Below are positions 36,407 to 47,592 of a DNA stretch of 64,000 nt, piece after piece. The notes below the pieces were generated by a model. It saw nothing but the letters and a program-made list of their open reading frames with translations. It made no database searches and had not been told where the DNA came from. The translations under genes and the position numbers were made by a program. The DNA comes from Thalassia testudinum. Its lineage: Eukaryota; Streptophyta; Magnoliopsida; Alismatales; Hydrocharitaceae. Every line of letters begins with the position of its first letter. Position 1 is the stretch's first letter. The stretch is from positions 40,530,501 to 40,594,500 of the forward strand of contig JAZHRO010000050.1 of assembly GCA_037157565.1 (NCBI GenBank). The letters run 5' to 3'.

Positions 36407-38760
36407 TAGAATGCGTAGATCGCGTATTGAATAGAAAAAAGTGTCGTAGTACAGTCGCTAAGTATGATCCAACAAAGATATTGTTTTACAAAAATTACGA
36501 GACTTGAGTCCCGGTCATTCGTCTCTGGGAGGCGTTGCTTTAACTTTTAAAATTGCTCTTTTTATTACTCTACTTCGTTTAAAGACGCACGTTGGTTTCC
36601 AATCTCCTAACAAAAACTTCACCACTTTTATTATTAACTCGGATTACATGTGCGTGCATCGAATAAATTACGAAGGTGAACATGTGAGTTTCTGTGTGCA
36701 CGATTCTGGTGATGTGGTGACTAGTTTTGGAGAAAGCATCTATTGTTAGATTTTCAGTATCCTCGGGAAACGACATGCTGATGCGTAATGGATAAACAGT
36801 TAAAGAGCAGGCACTTAAATCACGCAAATACGATAATTATTAAGCTCGTGGTGATTTCAAACACATAAAGAGATATATATATAAATGCATTTTCATTCAT
36901 TCATTGGGGAGTTGTTTGCATGAGGAATCTAGAGGAAAGCTTGTCAATAAATGCTTGAAAATTAAACCTAGCTACTAGAAAATGATTGCATACAAGAATC
37001 AATGAGGGGATTCCGCATGCATCATTGGTGGACAAGTAAGACTACACTACTAAGCAGTAAATAAAAGCAATAAAATTATGAAACACATGAATTAAATCTA
37101 GAAGAATAAAAGGGCATTTAGGGGTGGTCCCTGATGGCCTTGGAGTGGTCTAGAGGAGAATGAGGGGCGGCCAATTAGGTTAGGTCGACCCTTGGAGAGA
37201 GGGAGGAGTAATCTAGCATCCCGGCATGATGTCCTCCATGATGGTGGTGAGATCGTAGAGGTGGAGTAGCTAACCTAAGTGAAGGTGGGCGTGTATGGAG
37301 CTAATGAGGTGAGTAGTGCCAATGAAGCCATGAGATGTGAATTTGCCAAGGAAGTGAAAGGGTGTGTTTGGCTGCCCATGGGGTCTTTTTATAGACCCAA
37401 TGGCTTCTCTCTAGAGAGGTGTGGAACTCTCTAGAGAGGGTCCAAGAGTGGTCGGCCACATGGGGGTGGAGGTTGTCTTTGAGATCCAAAAATTGTGGAT
37501 CTCAATTTGAATGCCTCTTGGTTGCTAAATTTGGCAACCAAGAGGTGGTGCCATCTCAAGAGAACTCTAGAGAAATCTAGAGAAGTGTGTGCATGAATGG
37601 GTGTGTGTGTGTGAGTGGTCGTGCTCTATAATGCTAGGTGGCTTAGGATAGGTCCTAGGAGGTCTGTGTAGGCGTAGGTCTTGATTTTAGGGTTACAAAC
37701 CCTAATTGCTAAGGTGAAAATGCAATTAAACTTAACCTAAGTTTAATTGAATGAGTGTGAGCCTAATTGAGGGTGGCATAACTCAATCAGGTTAGGTTTA
37801 GGTCAATTGGACTCTCACTAAGTCCAATTGAACTAGTGTGGGTTGAGATCTAAGCTCAATTAGACTCAGTGAGTCCAATTAACTTAGGTGAAGGTAATTG
37901 ACTTTGATCTAAGTCAATTGGGTTTGGTGAGGACCTAATTAAGTCCTTAGGTAGGTCTAGAGGTGATGTACTAGGGTTAGGACACCTTAATTAAGGTTCC
38001 TATGGGGTTGGGATTAGGTCTAGGGAGATAGAGATCCAACATCAAGACTTGAATCTCAAAACAGGAACTGGAGACCAGTATCAGATGTCCAATAATAGGA
38101 TTAGATGACTTATACTCAAAAATCAGAAGTCCAAACTTTAGTTCTAGACATCCAATTTGAGTCGGGGGGAAATCAAGATTCTGTTTTGGGTACTCTGTAG
38201 AAATTGGACGTCTAACTAAGTGTCTGGATGTCCAATAACACTGCAGAAGTGGGTTTAAGGTGTGCTGGAGATGGCTAAGGGTCCTGGACGTCCTATAACT
38301 TTTCTGGACGTCCTGATAAGGGTTGGAACTAGGGTTTTAAGGCTCCCTAGGGTGTTGTAACCTAATCTATGGGTGGCTAAGGCTTGGGGAAGTCTCTAGG
38401 CTATCCTAGGGTTAGGATGGACCTATGCTCTTCACATTTTACTGCTTTATTTCTACTTAATAGAATAGCAAACTTTTAACCCCCTTACATTATTATTCCT
38501 ACATCTAATCTAAGACTTCTGCTCCAGCTTTGTTGCAACTCTCGTTATTCCTGATCCAGCTTTAGATCCTTCTCCAAATCTGCTTATTGCCTACAATCGA
38601 CATAATGCACTTAATCAGCACATTATAACATTATTTTTTGCATAGCTAAAGGACAGCAATAAAGATGCAGATAATGCATATGTATGCATGAATAACCCTA
38701 ACTTATGCTAAGTCCTAGCTTAATCTAGGTCAATTAAGACCTATGATTGCTGCGCAATCA
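36407..38760 (-). repeat. 5' LTR of element D
   Basis: About 2354 bp, direct repeat of 21857-24176. The sense start TGATTGCGCAGCAATCA (38744-38760) is intact; the sense end is CTA rather than CCA. TATA-like box at 37386-37393 (minus). Confidence 0.92.
37386..37393 (-). promoter_or_regulatory. Candidate TATA box of 5' LTR D
   Basis: TATAAAAA on the minus strand within GGGTC / GACCC arms; the promoter that would have driven element D. Confidence 0.5.
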
Positions 38761-40176
38761 ATACTTTTGGGAGTCATGGTGAGGCGAGCAGTGCTGTGTG
38801 GCATTGGGGAGGCTTTGCCGGAGCTCAGTCGGTCGTGGGGAAGACAGAGGTGGCACGGGCATGTCGTGGGCTAAACCTGAGATTTAGTGAGAGAGAAGTT
38901 AAGTAGAGATGGAGAGGTGGAGAGGAAACCAAAATTACAGATGAAAGAGATAGGGATTGCACTGGCTTTGATTGGTCAATCGCGGGGAAGATGAAGTCCT
39001 CTGGAGAAGGAGACGATGGGGAAGACGAGGTTTGGGAAGCTCTTGCTAGTATTGCAAGAAGTGGAGGAATGAGGGAAAGTTTTCCCTCTACCTATGGTAT
39101 GCTGTAGAGGGAGAAGATGGGGGTTGGAGTAGCTCGTCGGAGCTACGTTGGAAGGTGGTTGGAGAGAGGAAATTATGAAGAAGTGTGGCCTGAACCGAGC
39201 TAATTTGAGAGGGCAGGGTCGCTAGAGTTTATATAGAGCTCATGGTCGAGCTCTAGAATAGGAAGGAGCTCTGATTGGCTCTTTTGAGAATCAAGAAAAC
39301 ACCCATCGATTCATGCGTTCGTACGCATGAATCAGAGTGATTTAGGATTAAAGAACAGTCCCAATAGATTCTCCATAGTGTGAATATCAATCCCTCCAAT
39401 TTTGGTGGGATTTGATGATGATTTGAATAGGATTCGTGGAGGTCAAAGCTCGCCTGGAGGTTGGTTGACCTCCAATGGTGGTAGGGACCGATCTGTAAAG
39501 AAGATGAAGAACTTAGGGGGCTATTTGCAAGGATTTCAAAAGCTACAGGTGTGTATGAGAGAGAAAGAGTTAGACTGGACCAAAATGGAAACTAGGTCAA
39601 GATGATCTTAAATTAGGTACAAATCTTGGTGCAAACCACATTTTGATCAAAGGAATCTGTGGGGGAAGTCAAATTTTAGTTTTGACTAAGTTTGGCTAGG
39701 AAATTTGTGCAAAAATCCAAATTAGGGCAGAATTGTGTTTGTGACTTTATTTAGGGTCAAAATAGGTTCAAATGGTCAAATCAAGGATACCAAACCACAT
39801 GTAATATTTTTTTATAAATTTTAGAAGGTTTAGGTGGATTTTATCTTAACCATAACCTCTATTATTTAAGCAGGTCTTAAATTAGGGTTTTAGGTTCCTG
39901 TTAATTCTCAAAACATGTGAAATCCTATTTTTATCTGTGTGGACCCTCTTATTAGAATTTAATGCTCATTAGACCTTAGATTAACCCTTAAGAAACCCCA
40001 TGATTATTCTGCTTTCATAATGTAAAGTTAAAACTATAGAATTAACCCTGATTTAATGCACTCTTCTCAGAATGGATGTTTAGTGAGTTATGGCTCTCAG
40101 GCGATTATGTAGGAGCATTTGTCTCTTAATTGTGACTAATTGAAGCTAGTTATGGCTCATGATGGTGTTATCATCA
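38761..40176 (-). repeat. 3' LTR of element E, proximal piece right of D
   Basis: Matches 46355-47592 of the 5' LTR. In sense direction it starts TGATGATAACACCATCATG. TATA-like TATATAAA at 39228-39235 (minus). Contains a stretch around 38890-39130 that is shorter in the 5' LTR. Confidence 0.85.
39228..39235 (-). promoter_or_regulatory. Candidate TATA box of 3' LTR E
   Basis: TATATAAA on the minus strand; counterpart at 46646-46653. Confidence 0.5.
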
Positions 40177-40211
40177 TACTCCCATGCCTAACTTCTGCTA
40201 GTCCCTTAGCA
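40177..40211 (-). promoter_or_regulatory. PPT and hairpin of element E
   Basis: Sense: TGCTAAGGGACTAGCA (imperfect stem by one extra base), then GAAGTTAGGCATGGGAGTA adjoining the 3' LTR. Confidence 0.8.
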
Positions 40212-41517
40212 AACTCTTTTGGAAGGAACTAGAGTTCTAGACCATGCTTTGATGTTCAAATGCCTGATTTATTTTACTCTTTAGGAATTAGGTCAGAATG
40301 CCAATACTAAGCCTAGAGGTACTCAAGTATCAATCAAGATTCAGACTTCACTAGCTTTAGCTTGAGTTTGCCATGAAGGTTTCTAAGGCCTGCAAAAACT
40401 ACCTAGAGATTCGTTGAACCTAGCAGTTCAAGCACCCATGCTTAGAATGTAGAATGTCTAGGTTTAGTTTGCCAGTGCATCTTAATAAGAGAGAGATAGA
40501 AGGATTTTTATTTGGAGATTTTTCTCTCTTTTTCTTCTTAGATTTCCCTAGATCCATCCTTGAATTGCCCTAAACATGATCTATATCAAATTCCTTGTCC
40601 CCACCATCAATCCTCAAAGTGTCCCTGGCTTTCGATGCTTCGGGATAGCACCACCCATGGCAACCCCCAGAACCCTGGCTTTCGACACTTCAAGATAGTG
40701 CCGCCCATGGCGTTCTGTAGCTAAATTCAGGCCTTGGCAATTGCCATTTTAGGATAATCCTACCCATGGCACCTGAACCCGCATAAGGTGCTTACATGCC
40801 CCCGATAGGATATTTAGATATCCTAGAAGACAAGCACCGAGGCAATGATATGTTATAATGCGTCATCGAGGGGAATTTCCCACCACTTCGTGCCAGGAAC
40901 TCATCCAATCATCTTGTATTATCCAACCGCTACTAAGCTAAATCTTTGAGATGGATTTTTATAATAGAATATTTTTGGTCTTTATTATGCACACTGAACC
41001 ATACTAAGTGTGTGATTTTTGGTGCTTAGGTTTCCAAGTCCCGCAAACCAAAGGGTAGGCAACAAGGTTGAATAATCCCTAAGCCTTAGGCCTACAACAT
41101 CAACTTCACACTTTCCTCAACCTCCTGAGGACTAATCCGGATCTTAACGAATACGTGAATGTTTAAGCCCTAAAACAAGCCTAAGAAGCCTAAATTTAGC
41201 ACTCATGCTAATCTCCTTGTCTCTTTGTTATTTCTGGACTTAATTTTTCTTTTGATTAGGTCTAGAATTTAGTAACTTTCATAATCAAGTGCTAATGACT
41301 ATCATTTTTGCTTTTGATTTTTGCTCCTTTTTGACATTTGAATTTCCTCTACTTTTCCTCCTCAAGAAAGATTTTCAATTTAGTTCACAAAATTCCTCCC
41401 CTTCCTCCATTTTTTTTTCTTTTTCAACTTTGTATTTTTTATTAATTTTTTCAAAGATATGTGTTTTTTTTTGTGAGAACCCCTCAGCGAATTGATTTTC
41501 CATATTTTTGCACTTTA
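40212..41517 (-). other. 3' tail of element E
   Basis: Non-coding, matching the tail of A in reverse orientation, with the triplicate motif at 40627-40769. The plus ORF at 41289-41495 is a phenylalanine/serine run from pyrimidine-rich sequence. Confidence 0.6.
40627..40769 (-). repeat. Triplicate tail motif of element E
   Basis: Three copies of the motif seen in A (40627-40660, 40677-40710, 40736-40769); on the plus strand each ends ACCCATGG or GCCCATGG. Confidence 0.7.
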
Positions 41518-41556
41518 ACACTCCCCAATGCCTAAGTTTTGCAAGGTCCTCATGTA
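41518..41556 (-). promoter_or_regulatory. Internal PPT-like block of element E
   Basis: Sense: ATGAGGACCTTGCAAAACTT then AGGCATTGGGGAGTG. Degenerate G-run, otherwise as in A, C and D. Confidence 0.5.
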
Positions 41557-42144
41557 AACCAAGAGGGTATAAATTCAGTTGGGTTCAAGGGTTAGAACAA
41601 GATCAAAGGGTGGGTGAATGAGTAGGGATGAATGTTGTGAACAATTTCAAATTTGATATAGGGACCAAAGGTGGAGTCGGCTGTTCTAAAACTGAACTCA
41701 AGAGTGCAATAAGAGTGTAGCTCAAAGGGGTCTCATATTTTTGGAATGATGGGTTGCCTCCCTTTAAGCACTAAATTTAATGCCTTCAGCCGAGTAGAAG
41801 ATGGTCATGGAGAAGTGGTGGTCAAATCAGATGTGTTTTGTAGAACAAGCACTTTAATCAAAAGCCTAGTTGGTCCAACCAGGTGATTGTTAAGATCAGC
41901 AGGTTGATGATGTAGGCTAAACCCTATCAGCCTAGTGGGTTGATGGATATGAATCAAAAGATACAGAGCCCACCAGATAATTTGAGCCTCAAAGAGATGT
42001 AGAAATGAAAATCCAAGGTTTAGTTGAGTCAAATCATCCTCGTCAGAGTAGGGATCCTCAAAAGAAAAAGTAACTGTAGAGGATGTCGCAACCTACAGGT
42101 AGGATCAGAAAAGGATAAGAAGAGATTATTGTCTGATCAATGTC

Positions 42145-43761
42145 CTAAAGCCGATCAAAAGATGGAGGAGAATCATATGTAACTGGATCAGAGAGAGGTG
42201 AATCAGAGTAGAAGGTAATTCTAGTGGCGGGTCGAGGTTGGGATCGGATTTTGGAAGGCTCAGTATGTGGATCAAAAGGTGTGGCTTCTTTAAGATCTAG
42301 GTGAGGAGAAGGCTCTTCTAGAAATAGTTCAAAGATAAGTTCATCTAGAGATTCTTCATGATGATCATTCAAATCAAATCTAAATGCCTAAAGAGTACTT
42401 ATAGGATCATGAAATTCTGAGTCAGTAAAAGATTCAAACTCTAGATTGTGGATACTCTCGGCACTTACTATTTTTGATTCCTGAAGATCATAATAGAGTG
42501 ATTCCAATTCAATAGAACAAGGTTTTGAATCAATGATCTTGAGAATAGGGACCTCAGAATCAGAATCGAAGAATGGGTCATAGATGTTGAGGTTGTAGAT
42601 TGGCTTGTAATCGTTAGGAAACAAAGGTTCTCTGAAATCAGAGTATGATTCGAAATCATTGGAGAATTTGCCAAGATCAGTGTCTGTACCTAATTCTAGA
42701 TCGGGATTTCAACCATAGAATGAATCAAGATGTGTAGAATCAACAACCTAACTTGGATCTAACTTAATTTCAAATTTTGAGCTAAAAGGGGTGTCCTTAT
42801 TAGGCATAGGCTCAGGTTCATGGCTCCTAGGATAAACCCAATCGAATCCTAACTCTTCCAACTCCTTGATTTCTATATCATAAATTGGTTTGACTTCTGA
42901 AAAATCAATCTGTATCTTTGAGGAGGTTGGAGAGGTTAAATCATTAAACATAGGACCTTAATCATAGTCCAGATCCAAAATCTAATTCTCTTCATATTGG
43001 CCATCATGATCATCCCAAATAGGCTCAAGTCTAGATTCTAGGTTAAAGGTGGGAATTAGGTCACTAGAATCTGGACTAGGTTCTATTGAGATGTCAGAAT
43101 CATTCTCAAGAATTACCTTAATAGGATAAGGCTTGGGAATTACATTCTCAAGAAGTTCTGATTCAGGCTTATCATCATAGGTGTCTGGGGAATCTAAACT
43201 TAACGGACCAGCTTCAAGGCTCTCTAAAGCTAGTTCAAAATCGGGAGCACCTGCAATTGGATCCTCCCAACCCTTATTAAGATCAGGCATGTCAATCATT
43301 ATGAAGTTTGAATCTGATTCTATTTGGGTTGGGGGTCCACAACAACCTCTATTCATAAACCTGGGTTCTGGGAGATCATTTTGATCCTCAATGTCGTTCC
43401 AAGGTGTCTCATCAATCTTTGAATGTTAATAAAGGTAATTTTGATCAACGGCTTGGTGTAAGGTATTTAGCATGCACCCACGTTTCTCAATGAGACCCTG
43501 GTGTATTTCCCAAAGTTGTGAATTTGATAGACATTGTATGTATCGAATAGTGTGTAGTCTCCATAATTCATTGTATTTTGACAAGAGCTCATTCCGAGTT
43601 GAACCATGTATCATTTGCTCAAATATCATTCTAGCAATGTTAATAATGAGGGTTGTTATTTCTGCCACATTATCTTGAATGTGCTTAGGTGGATTAAAGG
43701 TTTTGTAGTAACCATCATGATATCTAGAAGCATCCTTGATCGTCTTCTCTTTTATGGTCAT
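42145..43761 (-). pseudogene. Acidic non-gag-pol ORF of element E
   Basis: A single minus-strand frame runs from 43761 to 42145 with stops at about 43426, 42982, 42748, 42715, 42664, 42388 and 42145. The N-terminal ~110 residues are less acidic and helical (NIARMIFEQMIHGS, WRLHTIRYIQCLSN). The rest is rich in Asp, Glu, Ser and Pro (ESLDELIFELFLEEPSP). No protease, RT or integrase. Sits where gag-pol would sit, downstream of an Athila-type leader. Matches in character the ORFs of A and G. Unknown function. Confidence 0.55.
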
Positions 43762-45020
43762 TTGGGATTAAGGTTTTCTACAAATTTTTCCTAAATTGTC
43801 AGGTTTCATTTTAAAATTAGGTGGTGGATCAAGATGTAGAATCAAATTCAGGTTCAGATTGAAGTGATTGGATCATATCAAAAATCCCCATGAGGATCAA
43901 TTCTAATAAAGGCCTCTAGATCAACGACCTAGGGACCTTTCCTGTGAATGTGCTCTAAAGAACAGATGAGGGACTGGATATGCATTGGACTCAACGAAAG
44001 CACCCAAATATTTTTGGATGAAGAAGGCTTGTTTCGAGGTGGATGATATCTCTGAATCAAAAAATCCGCACACCTGAGAAGTACCTGGGTAGCTAGGAAG
44101 GGAGAGCCCTGCAAAAACCCTTACACGGTAGAGTGTCCCCATGTGTTACAGGGTTTCCCCCACCCAACCTTCCTTGCCACTACTGTTCCAAGTAGACCAG
44201 AATGTATGAATTGAGACCTTAATTCTACCAATTTTAGCCTAGTTTGTGCCTTGGATTTCACTTGATTAGAAGTTAATTCAATTTGTGACCTAATTTGGAG
44301 GTTGATTGGCCCATAAAGTAGACCAACTTCACCTGTCCTACCCTAAAAGATGAAGAATGAAATCTGAGACAAGACCCGAAGATCACCTTGAATTTATTCT
44401 CAGGTTGTTAGCTCCAAAGTTTTATGGTTCAAGTGAATTTAGATCTTTATTTTAGGGTTCTTCTTATTAGATTTTTCAAGCAAGGGTTTGGGTAGCACAC
44501 AAATGCGAGAGGGTTAATTTCCTTTATTTCAGGCAAGTGTGAACTAACACTTCAAAACCCTAGAGTAAGAACCCTAATTAGCTCTATTCCAAGTCCAATT
44601 TTAATCTCAAATGTACACCTTGGAGTCAAACAAGAAGTGCGTAGTCCAAGATGATCAGAAATTAAGTGCAAATCCCTAGTAGGTATAAGAAATCAAGCTA
44701 GGGATCTCTAAACAGAATCGTTTCAACTTCAATCAGATAACAATTTGAATTCGCCAATCGGGAAACTTGCCTTAGAAAGGATGATTACTAGAAAATAAGG
44801 CAGATGAATCCTAATTAATTTTGTTTCCTTTTTGTCTCTTCCAAAAGATTAGTAGATTGATTAGGGAAAAAGCGAGAGTCTACCTACTCATTGAGTGGTT
44901 GATTGCATGGAAGATTTCTTCATGATATACCTTGCAAAATCACAAACAAAGCAAACATGGCAAGTTAGTGCTTAAATAAAAGTCAAGAAAGATAAGACTA
45001 ATGTGTGAATTATGCGTTAC
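43762..45020 (-). other. Leader of element E
   Basis: Between primer site and acidic ORF; includes the GTLYRV block. Other short ORFs have no recognisable domain. Confidence 0.5.
43921..44142 (-). other. Conserved leader segment of element E (GTLYRV block)
   Basis: In sense direction it can be read as MGTLYRVRVFAGLSLP. The F leader has MGTLYRVGVFAGLTLS at 58258. The DNA (GGGGACNCTCTACCGTGTA) is shared in the same position before gag. It could be a short upstream ORF or a conserved RNA signal such as packaging; E retains it though it lacks gag. Confidence 0.5.
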
Positions 45021-45038
45021 TCCCTGGCAATGGGGCCA
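45021..45038 (-). promoter_or_regulatory. Primer binding site of element E (tRNA-Asp, degenerate)
   Basis: Sense TGGCCCCATTGCCAGGGA, three differences from the tRNA-Asp complement; 6 nt after the 5' LTR end. Confidence 0.75.
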
Positions 45039-45044
45039 AAATAT

Positions 45045-47592
45045 TGAATGGGCTATCGAGGAGTTGTAAGGAATAATCGTCATAGCAAAGCCTCAATCGC
45101 TCAAAAATAAGTAAATTTATAACTCAGAATCAAAGAAGAGTCTAAGGTCGATCATAAGGAGCAAATATGGAATTCACACGTTAATCTTAGAATCAAATCA
45201 ATGAGCACATTAACAATAAATATTCAATGAATAAATATAATCAAATTGTTATTCAATGAAGCTCACAAGATCATGGAATCAAAAAGAAAAGAGAATCAAC
45301 ACAATGGTGATTTGAATCACCACTTATTCCCTTTAATTAATCATACATTCAATTGTTCAATAGTAACTTTAATAAGATACTCAATGCTAACTTATTACTT
45401 AAATCATTCAATAGTATTATCACCAACTCAGATCAAACAACTTATGTGAGCACAGGCATAAGGCTCTTCAGAGGCCTTTCTCTTCTTCTTCTTCTTCTTC
45501 TTCATCTTCCTTCCTTCTTCATAAGGCTCTCCTTCCTTCTTTTCTTCTTTAGAGGGCCTTCTTCTCCTTCAAAGCCTTCCTCATGCACGGATTTCCTTCA
45601 GTAGCTAAGTGTCCCACAGGGATCTCTTTCTCTTTAGCATAGGGCCAAGCCCTCAGGAGCAAAATCCTCCCCCGGTCTCTCACAAATCCTCTCTCTCTTA
45701 AACCCATTACACAATTGGATCCATATACGAGTAAGCAAATTTAGGTAATCGGGTCCAAAACATTGTCCAGGCTTGCGGGCGTGAGTTGCAGGCGAGGAGT
45801 GTAGGCAGGTATATAGGTAGGTAGGTGTGCATGGTGATGAGGGACCCGAACCCTCGGTGTCTTGAGCGAACAACACTCTTCACAAACTCCTTATATGTGC
45901 TTGCAGTCACCCTTCTCTTTAGGAGGAGTGACTATTGTCCCACCATCTTCTTCCCGTAGAGTCGCAGCGGCTGCTTCATCTAATTGTAGGTGTGCTAAAG
46001 TTGGCAACTTCAATTGGAGACCTAGGGCAAGTGCCTTGAGTTGGGCCGCATCACCTAAGGTGTCAGCAAGGATGAACTTGGGTGGGCGACAGCAGACAGA
46101 GCCGGAGAAGGAGGTAGCGACGACGAAGAGCGGTGGCAATAGCTGCAAATATGAACATAGGCTCAAAGGCCCCAATCAAAAGGTTTAGCAGGTTTGCTAG
46201 AGGATGTGGAGTCTGGTGGTGGTGTCTGTGTGGTGAGTGGAAGCATATGGTGGTCGAGTGAGGTCAGAGGTGGTTGTGTCTGGTGGGGCATTTAAGAGAC
46301 CAATCCCCTCAATTACTCGAGCGGTTTTGGTCAATGGAGCACGGTGATGCTTATGGGTGTCATGGTGACGTGAGCGGTGCGGTGTAGCGTCAGGGAGGCT
46401 TCGCTGGAACTCAGTTGGTCGTGGAGAAGATAGAGGTAGCACAGGCGTGTTGTGGGCTGAACCTGAGATTGAATGAGAGAGAAGTAAATTAGAGAGGGAG
46501 AGTAGAAAGGGATTGCACCATCTTTGATTGGCCGATCGCAGGGAAGATGAAGTCCTATGGTGAGGGAGATGGCGAGTAAGATGAGGTCTGGGAAGCTCCT
46601 GCTGGTGTTCTAGAACAGGAAGGAGCTCATGGTCGAGCTCTAGAGTTTATATAGAGCTCATGGCCGAGCTCTAGAACAGGAAGGAGCTCTGATTGGCTCC
46701 TTTGGGAATCAAGAAAACACCCATCGATTTCATGTGTTCATGTGCACAAATAAGAATGATTTAGGATTCAAGAATAGTCCCAATAGATTCTCCATATTGT
46801 GAACATCAATCCCACAAATTTTGGTTGGATTTGATGATGATTTGAATAGGATTCATGGAGGTCAAAGCTCGCCTGGAGGTCGATTGACCTCCAATGATGG
46901 AAGGGACCGATCTGCAAAGAAGTTGAACTTAGGTGGCTATTTGCAAGGATTTCAAAAGCTAGGGGCATGTATGAGAGAGAAAGTGTCAGACTGGACCAAA
47001 ATGCAAACTTGGTCAAGATGATCTCAGATTGAGCCCAAATTTTGGTACAAAGTTAATTTGGACCAAAGGAATTTGATGGTGATGTCGGATTTTAGTTTTG
47101 GCCAAGTTTGCATGGGAAATTTGTGCAAAAATCCAAATTAGGGTAGAATTATGTTTGTGACTCTATTTAAGGTCAAAATAAGTTCAAGTGCTCAAATCAA
47201 GGATACCAAACCTCAAGGAATATGTTTATATAAATTTTGAATGGTTTAGATGGGTTTTATCTTGACCAAAACCTCTGTTATTTAAGCAGGTCTGAAATTA
47301 GGGTTTTAGGTTAATGTTACTTCTCAAAACACGTGAAACCATGTTTCTATCAGTGTAGACCCTCTTATTAGACTTTAATTCTCATTAGACCATAGGTTAA
47401 CCCCTAGGAAATCCTGTGATTATTCTGCTTTTATAATGTGATGTTAAAACAATAGAATTAACCCTAGTTTATTACACTCTTCTCAGAATGGATGTTCAAT
47501 GAGTTATGGCTCTCGGGCGATTATGTAAGATCATTTGTCTCTTGATTGTGACTAATTGAAGCTAGTTATGGCTCCTGATAGTGTTACCATCA
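45045..47592 (-). repeat. 5' LTR of element E
   Basis: About 2548 bp. Sense start TGATGGTAACACTATCAGG, end CCCATTCA. Contains a GAA-rich sense tract (45480-45600), a TATA-like box (46646-46653) and a local duplication around it (46610-46690). It is uninterrupted, and so shows the empty site for the D insertion. Confidence 0.85.
46646..46653 (-). promoter_or_regulatory. Candidate TATA box of 5' LTR E
   Basis: TATATAAA on the minus strand, between two copies of a GAGCTC-containing repeat. Confidence 0.5.

Larger units (their letters stand above)
21857..38760 (-). mobile_element. Athila/Tat-like Ty3/gypsy element D with gag-pol, interrupted by a solo LTR
   Basis: Minus orientation: 5' LTR 36407-38760, primer site 36383-36400, gag from 34857, protease, RT (split), RNase H, integrase to about 26140, internal PPT block, tail, PPT 24177-24211, 3' LTR 21857-24176. 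The order PR-RT-RH-IN and motifs such as DLGSSINL and MPFGLCNAP place it with non-chromoviral plant Ty3/gypsy (Athila/Tat). All domains carry stops or frameshifts, so this copy is dead. The LTRs start with a 17-bp inverted repeat. Terminal duplication is unclear, but the uninterrupted E LTR at 46079-46400 gives the empty site. Confidence 0.9.
21573..47592 (-). mobile_element. Non-autonomous LTR element E, split by element D
   Basis: Minus orientation. 5' LTR 45045-47592; degenerate tRNA-Asp primer site 45021-45038; acidic ORF 43761-42145; internal PPT block; tail triplicate motif; PPT 40177-40211; 3' LTR 38761-40176 plus 21573-21856, interrupted by D. The outer ~1 kb of the 3' LTR (U5 side) is missing or replaced left of 21573. 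No pol. The flank right of the 5' LTR starts CCAAT; no partner duplication could be found. The LTR start resembles family B/F for about 80 bp. Confidence 0.78.

Noticed and set aside
36407..38760. Host promoter or gene near 36.4-38.8 kb
   Set aside because: It is the 5' LTR of D, matched by 21857-24176; no host-like exon or splice pattern seen anywhere in the window.
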